Positions 1 to 6,791 of a stretch of 13,612 nt of DNA are shown here, piece after piece; position 1 is the stretch's first letter, and every line of letters starts with the position of its first letter. Where the stretch lies: assembly GCA_027306955.1 (NCBI GenBank), contig DAHUXX010000062.1, positions 1 to 13,612 of the forward strand, given 5' to 3'. The position numbers and the translations under genes were made by a program. The DNA is from Acetobacteraceae bacterium. Lineage in GTDB: Bacteria; Pseudomonadota; Alphaproteobacteria; Acetobacterales; Acetobacteraceae. The notes below the pieces were generated by a model, which ran no database searches, was not told where the DNA came from, and saw only the letters and a program-made list of their open reading frames with translations.

Positions 1-19
1 CACCCCTTCCAATACCGTC

Positions 20-49
20 CAACCCCATGCCGGGGTTGCGAAAACCCCG
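20..49 (+). promoter_or_regulatory. Overlapping inverted repeats upstream of the J-domain gene (attenuator-like or terminator)
   Basis: Three short segments can pair in two mutually exclusive ways. CAACCCC (20-26) pairs with GGGGTTG (32-38) across a 5-nt loop, giving a 7-bp stem. CGGGGTT (31-37) pairs with AACCCCG (43-49) across a 5-nt loop, giving another 7-bp stem. The middle segment is shared, so only one hairpin can form at a time. A short run, TTTGCATCCTT, follows the second stem. The J-domain gene starts 37 nt downstream. The element could be the terminator of a gene left of the window or a leader that switches between two structures. The pairing is seen directly; any regulatory role is inference. 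Confidence 0.4.
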
Positions 50-85
50 TTTGCATCCTTACCGCCGCATCGCGATAAAGGGCGG

Positions 86-664
86 ATGCATTCTCGCGCT
101 TCCCATTCCCGCAGGCCGCGCGCCTTCGCCCCGGATCCCGACGCGCCGGGCCAGACCTGCGACATGCCAGGCTGCGCCGCCGCGGGCGAGTACCGCGCGC
201 CCAAATCCCGCGGCCACCTGCGTGACTACTGGTGGTTCTGCCTCGAGCATGTGCGCGGCTACAACGCCGCGTGGGACTATTACAAGGGCATGAGCCCGGG
301 CCAGATCGAGGCAGAGCTGCGCGCCGACACCGCCTGGGGCCGCCCGACCTGGCCACTCGGCCGCCTCGGCGCCTCGTTCGACGCCTCCCTGCTTCACGAC
401 CCGCTGCGGTTGTTCGAGTTCGACCAGGCTCGCGCCCGGCGCGAGGCCGAGGGCGCCCCCTCGGAACTGCGCGAGCCGCTGCGCACGCTGGGCCTGTCCT
501 GGCCGCTCACCCTGGAAATCCTCAAGACCCGCTACAAGGAACTGGCCAAGCAGCACCATCCGGACGCCAACCCCGACGACGCCGGCGCCGAGGAGCGCCT
601 CAAGCACATCAACCTCGCCTACGCCGCCGTGCGCTCTCACCTCGCCCCGGCTCCCGCGACCTAG
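86..664 (+). CDS. J-domain (DnaJ-class) co-chaperone next to cobST
   Basis: This 192-aa protein carries a J domain at its C-terminus (about residues 132-190) and not at the N-terminus as in classical DnaJ. The HPD tripeptide, which stimulates Hsp70 (DnaK) ATPase in this family, is at 158-160 within QHHPDAN, flanked by predicted helices (RYKELAKQ before, ERLKHINLAYAAV after). There is no G/F-rich region and no DnaJ CxxCxGxG zinc finger. The N-terminal part has C25-x4-C30 and C52-x2-H55, which could bind a metal, followed by an aromatic-rich stretch (DYWWFC, WDYYKG). No signal peptide or membrane segment is visible. The ATG at 86 is preceded by AAGGG only 3 nt away, so the start is reasonable but not certain; the next in-frame ATG (164) would remove C25. 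A J-protein before cobS is, from memory, a recurrent alphaproteobacterial arrangement. The client is unknown; cobaltochelatase is a guess from position. Confidence 0.85.
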   Translation: MHSRASHSRRPRAFAPDPDAPGQTCDMPGCAAAGEYRAPKSRGHLRDYWWFCLEHVRGYNAAWDYYKGMSPGQIEAELRADTAWGRPTWPLGRLGASFDASLLHDPLRLFEFDQARARREAEGAPSELREPLRTLGLSWPLTLEILKTRYKELAKQHHPDANPDDAGAEERLKHINLAYAAVRSHLAPAPAT

Positions 665-754
665 GGGCCGGGCCCGGGGTTTCCCATTCCGCTGCCGGGG
701 GCGTATCCTCGGCGCAATCCCCATAACCAGGATCGTCACCAGGATCTCTTGCCG

Positions 755-1765
755 ATGAACAAGGTTGCCGCCATCGCCGAAGCGAAGCCCACCGCCGAGA
801 TCAGCCTGCCCGATACGCAGGTCAACGCGCGCGAGGCATTCGGCATCGACTCTGACATGAAGGTTCCGGCCTTCTCGGTGAAGACCGAGCACGTGCCCGA
901 CATCGACGCGGCCTACCGCTTCGACCGCGAAACGACGCTCGCGATCCTCGCGGGCTTCGCGTTCAACCGCCGCGTGATGATCCAGGGCTATCACGGTACC
1001 GGTAAGTCGACGCATATCGAGCAGGTCGCCGCCCGCCTCAACTGGCCCTGCATCCGCGTCAACCTCGACAGCCACATCAGCCGCATCGACCTGATCGGCA
1101 AGGACGCGATCGTGCTGCGCGACGGCAAGCAGGTGACCGAGTTCCGCGAGGGCATCCTGCCCTGGGCGCTGCAGCACGCCTGCGCGCTGGTGTTCGACGA
1201 GTACGATGCCGGCCGGCCGGACGTGATGTTCGTCATCCAGCGCGTGCTCGAGGTCGAGGGCAAGCTCACGCTGCTCGACCAGAACCGCGTGATCCGCCCG
1301 CACCCCTCCTTCCGCCTGTTCTCCACCGCCAACACGGTGGGCCTCGGCGACACCACCGGCCTTTATCACGGCACGCAGCAGATCAATCAGGGCCAGATGG
1401 ACCGCTGGAACATCGTGGCCACGCTGAACTACCTGCCGCACGGCCAGGAAACCGAGATCGTGATGGCGAAGATGGGTATCGACGCTTCCGACAAGGCGGC
1501 GAGGAAGCGCATCGAGGCGATGGTGGCGCTGGCTGATCTCACCCGCGCCGGATTCATCGCGGGCGACATCAGCACCGTGATGTCGCCGCGTACGGTCATC
1601 ACCTGGGCGGAGAACGCGCGCATCTTCGGCGACGTGGGCTTCGCCTTCCGCCTCACCTTCCTCAACAAGTGCGACGAGGCGGAGCGCAGCACGGTGGCGG
1701 AATATTACCAGCGCTGCTTCAACGAGGAGGTCTCGACCGGCGTGATGCCGCGCAAGGTCGCGTAG
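755..1765 (+). CDS. cobS: Cobaltochelatase subunit CobS (AAA+ ATPase)
   Basis: CobS is the AAA+ subunit of the aerobic, ATP-dependent cobaltochelatase. With CobT it forms a ring that drives CobN to insert Co2+ into hydrogenobyrinate a,c-diamide in the cytoplasm. The 336-aa product matches the usual length of about 330. The Walker A motif GYHGTGKST is at 78-86 and Walker B LVFDE at about 145-149. A typical AAA+ sensor stretch (RLFSTANT) and the conserved STVMSPRTVITWAENA region follow. I chose the ATG at 755 over the in-frame TTG at 749 because AGGA (741-744) lies only 4 nt from the TTG but 10 nt from the ATG. The 90 nt upstream hold a GC-rich palindrome (CCGGGCCCGG, 668-677) and an 8-bp direct repeat, CCAGGATC, at 727 and 739. 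No clear promoter is visible. cobT begins 7 nt after the stop, so the two are surely cotranscribed. Confidence 0.95.
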   Translation: MNKVAAIAEAKPTAEISLPDTQVNAREAFGIDSDMKVPAFSVKTEHVPDIDAAYRFDRETTLAILAGFAFNRRVMIQGYHGTGKSTHIEQVAARLNWPCIRVNLDSHISRIDLIGKDAIVLRDGKQVTEFREGILPWALQHACALVFDEYDAGRPDVMFVIQRVLEVEGKLTLLDQNRVIRPHPSFRLFSTANTVGLGDTTGLYHGTQQINQGQMDRWNIVATLNYLPHGQETEIVMAKMGIDASDKAARKRIEAMVALADLTRAGFIAGDISTVMSPRTVITWAENARIFGDVGFAFRLTFLNKCDEAERSTVAEYYQRCFNEEVSTGVMPRKVA

Positions 1766-1772
1766 ACGGCCC

Positions 1773-3659
1773 ATGAGCGGCAGCAGCGGCAACGCCAAGG
1801 ACAATGGCCGGACGGAAGACTTCAAGCGCGCGACCGCAGGTGCGCTGCGTGCGATCGCCCAGCAGGATGATGTCCAGGTCGCCTTCCAGCCCGGCCCGCA
1901 AGGGCTCGCCGGCAAGCGCGCGCGCCTGCCGCTGCCGACGCGCGCCCTGCCGCCCGCCGAGATGGCGAAGCTGCGCGGCGCGGCGGACAGCATCGCGCTG
2001 CGCCTGAGGCATCACGACGACGCGATCCACAACGCCCGGATGCCCGCCCGCCGCGAGGCGCGCGACGTGTACGACGCGCTGGAGCAGACGCGCGTGGAGG
2101 TGCTGGGCTCGCGCCACATGGAGGGCGTCGCCGCCAACCTGAGCGCCCGCCTCGCGGAGGAATGCGAGGCCGAGGGCTACGACCGGATGACGCGCAAGGA
2201 CCAGATGCCGCTCGAGGCGGCGCTGGCGCTGCTCGCGCGCGAACGCATGTCCGGCGAGAAGGCGCCGCACGCCGCGCGCCGCGTGCTCGATCTCTGGCGT
2301 GGCACGCTGGGCGACAAGGCGGAAGCGGCCCTCGATGAGATGGCCCGCGACCAAGGGGACCAGGCGCAGTTCACCCGCGCCGCGCGCCGGCTGCTCGCGG
2401 CCATGGACCTGGCCGAGGCCGAGGCCGATGCGGAACCGGAACAGGGCGAGGAAGGCGAGGAAGGCGCCGAGCAGTCGGGCGAGCAGGACAACGCTCCCGA
2501 CAGCGAGGGCCAATCCCAGTCCGAGGCCGAATCCATGCTCGGCGCCCAGCCCGAGGAAATGGAGGGCGAAGCCGCGGACGACGAGGGCGCCGAGGACGCG
2601 GAGGAGGACATGGCCGCCGCCGAGGGCGAGGACCGCCCCGGCGGCCCGCAGCCGCGCCGCGACACGCCGCTGCCCGACAACGAGAACGTCTATCGCCCCT
2701 ATAGCCGCGCCTTCGATGAGGAGATCTCGGCCGAGGACCTGTGCGACGCGGACGAGCTCACGCGCCTGCGCCAGCAGCTCGACCAGCAGCTGCAGCACCT
2801 GCAGGGCGTGGTCGCCAAGCTCGCCAACCGTCTGCAGCGCCGCCTGCTCGCGCAGCAGACGCGCGCCTGGGATTTCGACCTCGACGAGGGCCTGCTCGAT
2901 GCCGGGCGGCTCGCGCGCGTCGTCGTCAACCCGCTGCTGGCGCTCTCCTACAAGCGCGAGCGCGACACCGAGTTCCGCGACACGGTGGTGACGCTGCTGA
3001 TCGACAACTCGGGCTCGATGCGCGGCCGGCCGATCACGGTCGCGGCCATGTGCGGCGACATCCTCGCCCGCACGCTCGAGCGCTGCGCGGTGAAGGTGGA
3101 GGTTCTCGGCTTCACCACCCGCGCCTGGAAGGGCGGGCAGAGCCGCGAGCGCTGGGTGGCGGACGGCAAGCCCCGCAACCCCGGCCGGCTCAACGATCTG
3201 CGCCACATCATCTACAAGTCCGCGGACGCGCCCTGGCGCCGCGCGCGCAAGAATCTCGGCCTGATGCTGCGCGAGGGGCTCCTCAAGGAGAACATCGACG
3301 GGGAGGCGCTGCTCTGGGCCTATCGCCGCCTGCTCGCGCGCCCGGAGCACCGGCGTATCCTGATGGTGATCTCCGACGGCGCGCCGGTCGATGACTCCAC
3401 GCTCTCGGTCAACCCCGGCAACTACCTCGAGAAGCACCTGCGCGAGGTGATCCGCGAGGTCGAGAACCGCGAGCTGGTGGAACTGATCGCCATCGGCATC
3501 GGCCACGACGTGACGCGGTACTATCGCCGCGCCGTCACCATCGTGGACGCCGAGGAGCTCGGCGGCACGATGATGAAGAAGCTCGCGGAGCTGTTCGACG
3601 AGGACGCTGCCGCGGCCTGGGCACGCGCCAGCCTCGAACGCGCGCCGCTGGTGGCTTAG
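1773..3659 (+). CDS. cobT: Cobaltochelatase subunit CobT (acidic linker plus VWA domain)
   Basis: CobT is the second AAA+-associated subunit of aerobic cobaltochelatase. Its VWA domain couples the CobS ATPase ring to CobN. At 628 aa it matches the known family length of about 630. The order is: an N-terminal helical region (1-210), a long Asp/Glu-rich low-complexity linker (about 215-290, with GEEGEEG-type repeats encoded by tandem GGCGAGGAA at 2445-2462), a helical segment rich in Gln and Leu (about 325-365), and a C-terminal VWA domain. The MIDAS motif D411-N-S413-G-S415 is intact, followed by the family-typical GFTTRAWKGG and a late metal-site stretch, SDGAPVDDSTL. The ATG at 1773 is 7 nt after cobS with no strong Shine-Dalgarno, so translational coupling is likely. 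cobN is not in the window. No odd features or breaks were seen. Confidence 0.95.
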   Translation: MSGSSGNAKDNGRTEDFKRATAGALRAIAQQDDVQVAFQPGPQGLAGKRARLPLPTRALPPAEMAKLRGAADSIALRLRHHDDAIHNARMPARREARDVYDALEQTRVEVLGSRHMEGVAANLSARLAEECEAEGYDRMTRKDQMPLEAALALLARERMSGEKAPHAARRVLDLWRGTLGDKAEAALDEMARDQGDQAQFTRAARRLLAAMDLAEAEADAEPEQGEEGEEGAEQSGEQDNAPDSEGQSQSEAESMLGAQPEEMEGEAADDEGAEDAEEDMAAAEGEDRPGGPQPRRDTPLPDNENVYRPYSRAFDEEISAEDLCDADELTRLRQQLDQQLQHLQGVVAKLANRLQRRLLAQQTRAWDFDLDEGLLDAGRLARVVVNPLLALSYKRERDTEFRDTVVTLLIDNSGSMRGRPITVAAMCGDILARTLERCAVKVEVLGFTTRAWKGGQSRERWVADGKPRNPGRLNDLRHIIYKSADAPWRRARKNLGLMLREGLLKENIDGEALLWAYRRLLARPEHRRILMVISDGAPVDDSTLSVNPGNYLEKHLREVIREVENRELVELIAIGIGHDVTRYYRRAVTIVDAEELGGTMMKKLAELFDEDAAAAWARASLERAPLVA

Positions 3660-3666
3660 CGCAATA

Positions 3667-3694
3667 TCCGACCAGATAGAATCATCTGGTCGGA
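3667..3694. terminator. Bidirectional hairpin between convergent cobT and the ThDP-enzyme gene
   Basis: The stem TCCGACCAGAT pairs perfectly with ATCTGGTCGGA (11 bp) around a 6-nt loop, AGAATC. It fills most of the 42-nt gap between two converging stop codons. A perfect stem in this position strongly suggests a shared transcription terminator. The following T-tracts are poor on both strands (AGGTTGC on plus, TATTGCG on minus), as is common in GC-rich genomes, so it may instead protect 3' ends or work with Rho. Confidence 0.75.
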
Positions 3695-3701
3695 GGTTGC
3701 T

Positions 3702-5501
3702 CTAGGCGGTCATACCCGCGAGTCTGAGCGCCGCCTCGTAGTTGGGCTGCGGCGGCGGCAACGGCGGCAGCTCCCAGCTGCCGGTGCCGATCGGCCGTAT
3801 CTCGCGGTCCACGGGCACTTCGACGAGATAGGGCCGGTTGGCCGCGACGGCATGCGCGATTGCGTCCTCGATCTCGCCAGCATGCGTCACGCGGTGCGAG
3901 GCCACGCCGAACGCCTTGGCGAGGGCGGCGAAATCCGGCGAATAGAGCTCGCCCGAACGTTCCTGCGCGAAACTCGTCGCCAGCTCTCGCCCGCCGAACA
4001 GCCCCACCTGCAGGTCACGGATCGAGCAGTAGCCCTGGTTGTTCCACACGACCCAGACAACCGGGATGTCGTATTCCACGGCCGTCGCCAGCGCGTGCGG
4101 CGTCATCAGGAAGGAGCCATCGCCCGCAATTGCGATGCACGGCCGGTCCGGCGCCGCGAGCTTTGCACCAAGGATGCCCGAGGTCGCGAAGCCCATGGCC
4201 GCGAAACCCCAGGAATGAATGAGCTGCCGCGGCCGGCGCGTCTCCAGCAGCTGGATGACCCAGTTGTGATGGACACCGACGTCGCTGGCCACGATCGCGT
4301 TTTCCGGCAGCACTCGGTTGACCGCCTGCATCAACCGTTCCGGCCGCAGCGGCAGCGCGTCGGACGCGGCCCGCCCCTCCTGCCACGCCTTCCAGGTCTC
4401 GCGGCCGCGACGCAACCGGTCAAGCCAGGCGACCGGCCCGTCGCGCCGCTCGCCGACCCTGCTTGCCGCCATCGCATCGAGCTGCGTGAGCGAGGCCCTG
4501 GCATCGCCGAGGATCGCGAGTTCCGCAGGGTAGTTTCGCCCCAGTTCCGCCGGATCGATATCGATTTGAACGAGCCGCGAGGGCGGGATGGAAAACGTGT
4601 AGCCATCGAGCCAGGCGCTGGTCGCGCGGTCGTCAAAGGAGAAGCCCAGGGCCAGGATGACGTCGGCGTTGCGCGTCGCCTCGTTGGCGGCGAAGGTGCC
4701 GTTGCGCCCGATCGCGCCGAAGGCGAGCGCATGGCGATCGTCGATCGCTCCCTTGCCGTTGGGGCTGGTGACAACAGGAATGCCGGTTCGCGCGGCGAAA
4801 CGCGCAAGCTCGGGCGCCGCCTCGGCAAGCAGCACGCCCTGCCCCGCCACGATCACCGGCCTCTCGGCATCGAGCAGCATGCCGAGCGCCTGTGCCAGCG
4901 CCGCGGGCTCGCCCGGCGCACCGTTACGGAATCGCACCGAGACTGGCGGTGGCTCGACCTCAGCCTCCTCGACGAAGACGTTAAGCGGCACGTCAAGATT
5001 GACCGGCCCAGGCCGCCCCGCGAGCATCGTCTCCCACGCCTGGCGCACTGCGAGCGGCACCATGTCCACGCGCGTCGGCTGCCAGCTCCGCTTCACGTAG
5101 GGGCGGATGACGGTGGGGAAATCGCCTTGGTGGAACCGGCCGGTCTCCTGGAACGGCATGCGGTTGAACTGGTTGGTCGGCACGTTGCCGGTGATGGCGA
5201 GGAAGGCGGAGCTGTCCATCATCGCGGCAGCCAGCGCCACAACGAGATTGGCCGAGCCCGGCCCGCAGGACGTGAACGTCGCCACCGGCTCGTGCCGCAC
5301 CTTGAAGTACGCGTCCGCCATGTGCCCCGCGGACTGCTCGTGGTGGGTGGAGATGGTTCGGATCGCGTTGCCCGCGCGCGCCGCGGCGTCGAGGAATCCG
5401 ACATTCCCGTGCCCGCATACGCCGAACAAATACGGCACGCGCTGGCGCACCAGGTAATCGACAATGATATCGGCGCCCTTCATGGAAACCGCTGCGCCCA
5501 T
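3702..5501 (-). CDS. Thiamine-diphosphate-dependent enzyme, acetolactate synthase-like, substrate unknown
   Basis: This 599-aa protein has the full three-domain ThDP enzyme layout of the IlvB superfamily. An N-terminal pyrimidine-binding domain carries the catalytic Glu (E55 in THHEQSAGHMADAY) and a GPGSAN loop. A central domain follows (about 195-350). The C-terminal PP-binding domain has the GDG...NN motif (GDGSF at 460, NN at 487-488) that binds Mg-ThDP. The segment PFQETGRFHQGDFPTVIRPYVK resembles the FQE...K region of acetolactate synthase but seems to have extra residues. A true biosynthetic IlvB role is unlikely: there is no ilvN beside it and it sits under an IclR regulator. More plausible is a catabolic 2-oxo-acid decarboxylase, C-C lyase or carboligase. 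The ATG at 5501 has a strong Shine-Dalgarno, GGGAGGA, 4 nt upstream. The gene lies 37 nt after the IclR gene on the same strand. The family call is firm, the substrate unknown. Confidence 0.85.
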   Translation of the reverse strand: MGAAVSMKGADIIVDYLVRQRVPYLFGVCGHGNVGFLDAAARAGNAIRTISTHHEQSAGHMADAYFKVRHEPVATFTSCGPGSANLVVALAAAMMDSSAFLAITGNVPTNQFNRMPFQETGRFHQGDFPTVIRPYVKRSWQPTRVDMVPLAVRQAWETMLAGRPGPVNLDVPLNVFVEEAEVEPPPVSVRFRNGAPGEPAALAQALGMLLDAERPVIVAGQGVLLAEAAPELARFAARTGIPVVTSPNGKGAIDDRHALAFGAIGRNGTFAANEATRNADVILALGFSFDDRATSAWLDGYTFSIPPSRLVQIDIDPAELGRNYPAELAILGDARASLTQLDAMAASRVGERRDGPVAWLDRLRRGRETWKAWQEGRAASDALPLRPERLMQAVNRVLPENAIVASDVGVHHNWVIQLLETRRPRQLIHSWGFAAMGFATSGILGAKLAAPDRPCIAIAGDGSFLMTPHALATAVEYDIPVVWVVWNNQGYCSIRDLQVGLFGGRELATSFAQERSGELYSPDFAALAKAFGVASHRVTHAGEIEDAIAHAVAANRPYLVEVPVDREIRPIGTGSWELPPLPPPQPNYEAALRLAGMTA

Positions 5502-5538
5502 AAAATCCTCCCGGGTTTTCGTTCTGGTCTGTATATTT
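5502..5538 (-). promoter_or_regulatory. Leader with strong Shine-Dalgarno for the ThDP-enzyme gene
   Basis: The gap between the IclR stop and the ThDP-enzyme start holds GGGAGGA (complement of 5506-5512), 4 nt from the ATG, which fixes the start at 5501 instead of the internal Met7. The upstream half is unusually AT-rich for this window (AAAAATATACAG on the minus strand) and could serve as a -10 region. No matching -35 is evident, so an internal promoter is only a possibility. Confidence 0.6.
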
Positions 5539-6330
5539 TTACGCCGCGTCCTGCGACCGGATCATGGGGGCACTGCTGCCCAGCAGCTCCGCGATGCGCA
5601 CGGCTGCGGCCCGCACCTCGGCGCCGACGCCGGCCACTCGCCCCGGCGCCAGCCGGTCCGCCGGTGCCGAGACCGCGACCGCCGCGACTATGCCGGTAAG
5701 CGGAATCGGTACTGCAACGCAACGAAGACCTGTCTCCATTTCCTCGTCGTCGAACGCGAAACCGCGGACCCTCACCTCGGCCAGCGCCGCATGCAGCGCG
5801 CGGCGGGAGACGATGGTCCGCGGCGTCAGCTTCGCGAGTCCACGCGCCGCCACGATCGCATCGACCTCCCGCGGCGTGACCTGCGCAAGCAGCGCCTTGC
5901 CCAGCGCACTCGCATGCGCCGGCGAGCGGCGGCCGACGAGCGCGCGCATACGCAGCATCCGCGGCCCCTCCGCCGCCTGCACGCAGACCGACTCCCCTTC
6001 GTGCAGAACGCTCACATGCGCCGTCTCGCCTGTCGCCGCCGCCAGGTCCTGCAGCGGCGCCAGCGCCTGCCAGCGCAGCGTCTCCTGTCGTGCCGTCGCG
6101 GCACCGAGTTGCTCCATGCACGGCCCGGGCGCGTAGCGCCCATCCGCCTGCCGCCGGACGAAGCTTGCCTCCTCGAGTGTGTGCAGGATGCGGAACACCG
6201 TGGGCTTGGTCTGGCCAAGCTCGACGGTGAGTTCCGCGAGCGACCAGCTACCGCGCCGCGAGAAGGCAACGATCGCGGCGAGCCCCTTGCGCAGGGATTC
6301 CAAGAGGTAGGGATCGTTGCTGTCTCGCAT
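5539..6330 (-). CDS. IclR-family transcriptional regulator
   Basis: At 263 aa this is a standard-length IclR regulator. An N-terminal winged helix-turn-helix lies at about residues 12-65 (WSLAELTVELGQTKPTVFRILHTL region), followed by the C-terminal effector-binding domain. Family hallmarks are visible: SPAHASALGKALLA after the first strand block, and RGFAFDDEEMETGLRCVAVPI near the ligand pocket. IclR proteins bind small aromatic or organic acids and repress or activate neighbouring catabolic operons. The gene is transcribed toward the ThDP-enzyme gene and away from the cupin gene, so it probably controls both from the shared 72-nt region, which contains an 18-bp palindrome. The ATG at 6330 gives a natural N-terminus, but no strong Shine-Dalgarno is seen before it. 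The effector is unknown. Confidence 0.92.
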   Translation of the reverse strand: MRDSNDPYLLESLRKGLAAIVAFSRRGSWSLAELTVELGQTKPTVFRILHTLEEASFVRRQADGRYAPGPCMEQLGAATARQETLRWQALAPLQDLAAATGETAHVSVLHEGESVCVQAAEGPRMLRMRALVGRRSPAHASALGKALLAQVTPREVDAIVAARGLAKLTPRTIVSRRALHAALAEVRVRGFAFDDEEMETGLRCVAVPIPLTGIVAAVAVSAPADRLAPGRVAGVGAEVRAAAVRIAELLGSSAPMIRSQDAA

Positions 6331-6343
6331 GGCGAAATGCTGG

Positions 6344-6361
6344 ACCGTGATGCGTTACGGT
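6344..6361. promoter_or_regulatory. Candidate IclR operator palindrome
   Basis: ACCGTGATGCGTTACGGT lies in the 72-nt divergent region, 14 nt upstream of the IclR start and 42 nt upstream of the cupin start. The half-sites ACCGTGA and TTACGGT match at 6 of 7 positions (the outer five, ACCGT/ACGGT, perfectly) around a 4-nt centre. Dimeric or tetrameric IclR proteins commonly bind palindromes of about this size in the intergenic region next to their own gene. The palindrome is visible; binding is inferred. Confidence 0.55.
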
Positions 6362-6390
6362 GCTCCTATGCCAGAAGCTTCCGGCAGGCA

Positions 6391-6396
6391 AGGAGG
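6391..6396 (+). promoter_or_regulatory. Strong ribosome-binding site deciding the cupin start
   Basis: AGGAGG is a near-perfect Shine-Dalgarno, 6 nt before the ATG at 6403. It settles the start of the cupin gene, whose reading frame is open for almost a kilobase upstream across the regulator gene on the other strand. Confidence 0.85.
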
Positions 6397-6402
6397 AAAC
6401 GC

Positions 6403-6768
6403 ATGCCCGATCTGATCCGAAACATCGCCGAGGTTCCCTGGCAGCGCATGCCAGGGCACGATGCCGGCGCGCTTTCCAAGCTTCTGGTGCACCCCGAGAC
6501 CACAGGTTCCCGCCAGCTCGACTACCGCATCTCCACCTACGCACCGGGTGCCGGCGTCGATCGGCACGGGCATCGCGTGCAGGAGCAGGTCTATCACGTG
6601 CTGGAGGGCGAGGGGATGATGGACGTGGGCGACATAACCCGCGTGGTGCGCCGTCACGACGTGATCCAGCTTCCCGCGGGGGTGCCGCACCGGATCCTCA
6701 ACACCGGGATCGGCGATCTCGTCTTCATCGTCGTCACCGCGCCGGTCAGCGACGATCCGCCAGCCTAG
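6403..6768 (+). CDS. Small single-domain cupin protein
   Basis: This 121-aa protein is one cupin beta-barrel. Motif 1 (GAGVDRHGHRVQEQVYHVLEG) gives metal ligands H55, H57 and E61; motif 2 (LPAGVPHRILN) gives H96 and ends with N100. All four metal ligands are present, so it should bind Fe, Mn, Zn or Ni, and could be a dioxygenase, isomerase, decarboxylase or a sensory or binding protein. The sequence does not tell which. There is no export signal, so it is cytoplasmic. It is divergent from the IclR gene and shares its regulatory gap, implying that it acts on the same pathway as the ThDP enzyme. It converges on the M14 deacylase gene with 23 nt between stop codons; no convincing hairpin was seen there. 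Confidence 0.88.
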   Translation: MPDLIRNIAEVPWQRMPGHDAGALSKLLVHPETTGSRQLDYRISTYAPGAGVDRHGHRVQEQVYHVLEGEGMMDVGDITRVVRRHDVIQLPAGVPHRILNTGIGDLVFIVVTAPVSDDPPA

Positions 6769-6791
6769 CGGCAGCCAGCCTTGCCTATCGT

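Noticed and set aside
665..754. A GC-rich palindrome (CCGGGCCCGG) between the J-domain gene and cobS as a terminator, or a cobalamin riboswitch.
   Set aside because: The palindrome leaves no room for a loop and lacks a T-tract, and the 90-nt gap is far too short and unlike a B12 riboswitch, which would need about 200 nt with a B12-box.
59..1993. A 644-codon open frame on the minus strand opposite the J-domain gene, cobS and the start of cobT.
   Set aside because: Its translation is Arg/Ala/Gly/His-rich low complexity with no domain, and it lies opposite genes with full family motifs. Long antisense frames are expected at this GC content.
1719..3506. A 595-codon open frame on the minus strand opposite cobT.
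   Set aside because: The composition mirrors CobT's acidic linker (Leu/Ala/Gly/Arg runs) and has no recognisable motif. It is a GC-driven shadow of cobT.
3852..5699. A 615-codon plus-strand frame opposite the ThDP-enzyme gene.
   Set aside because: No motif is visible, Arg content is extreme, and the opposite strand encodes a complete ThDP enzyme with a good Shine-Dalgarno.
5464..6402. A long in-frame extension upstream of the cupin, which could suggest a larger fusion protein.
   Set aside because: The extension lies antisense to a well-supported IclR gene and is low complexity, and AGGAGG directly precedes the ATG at 6403.
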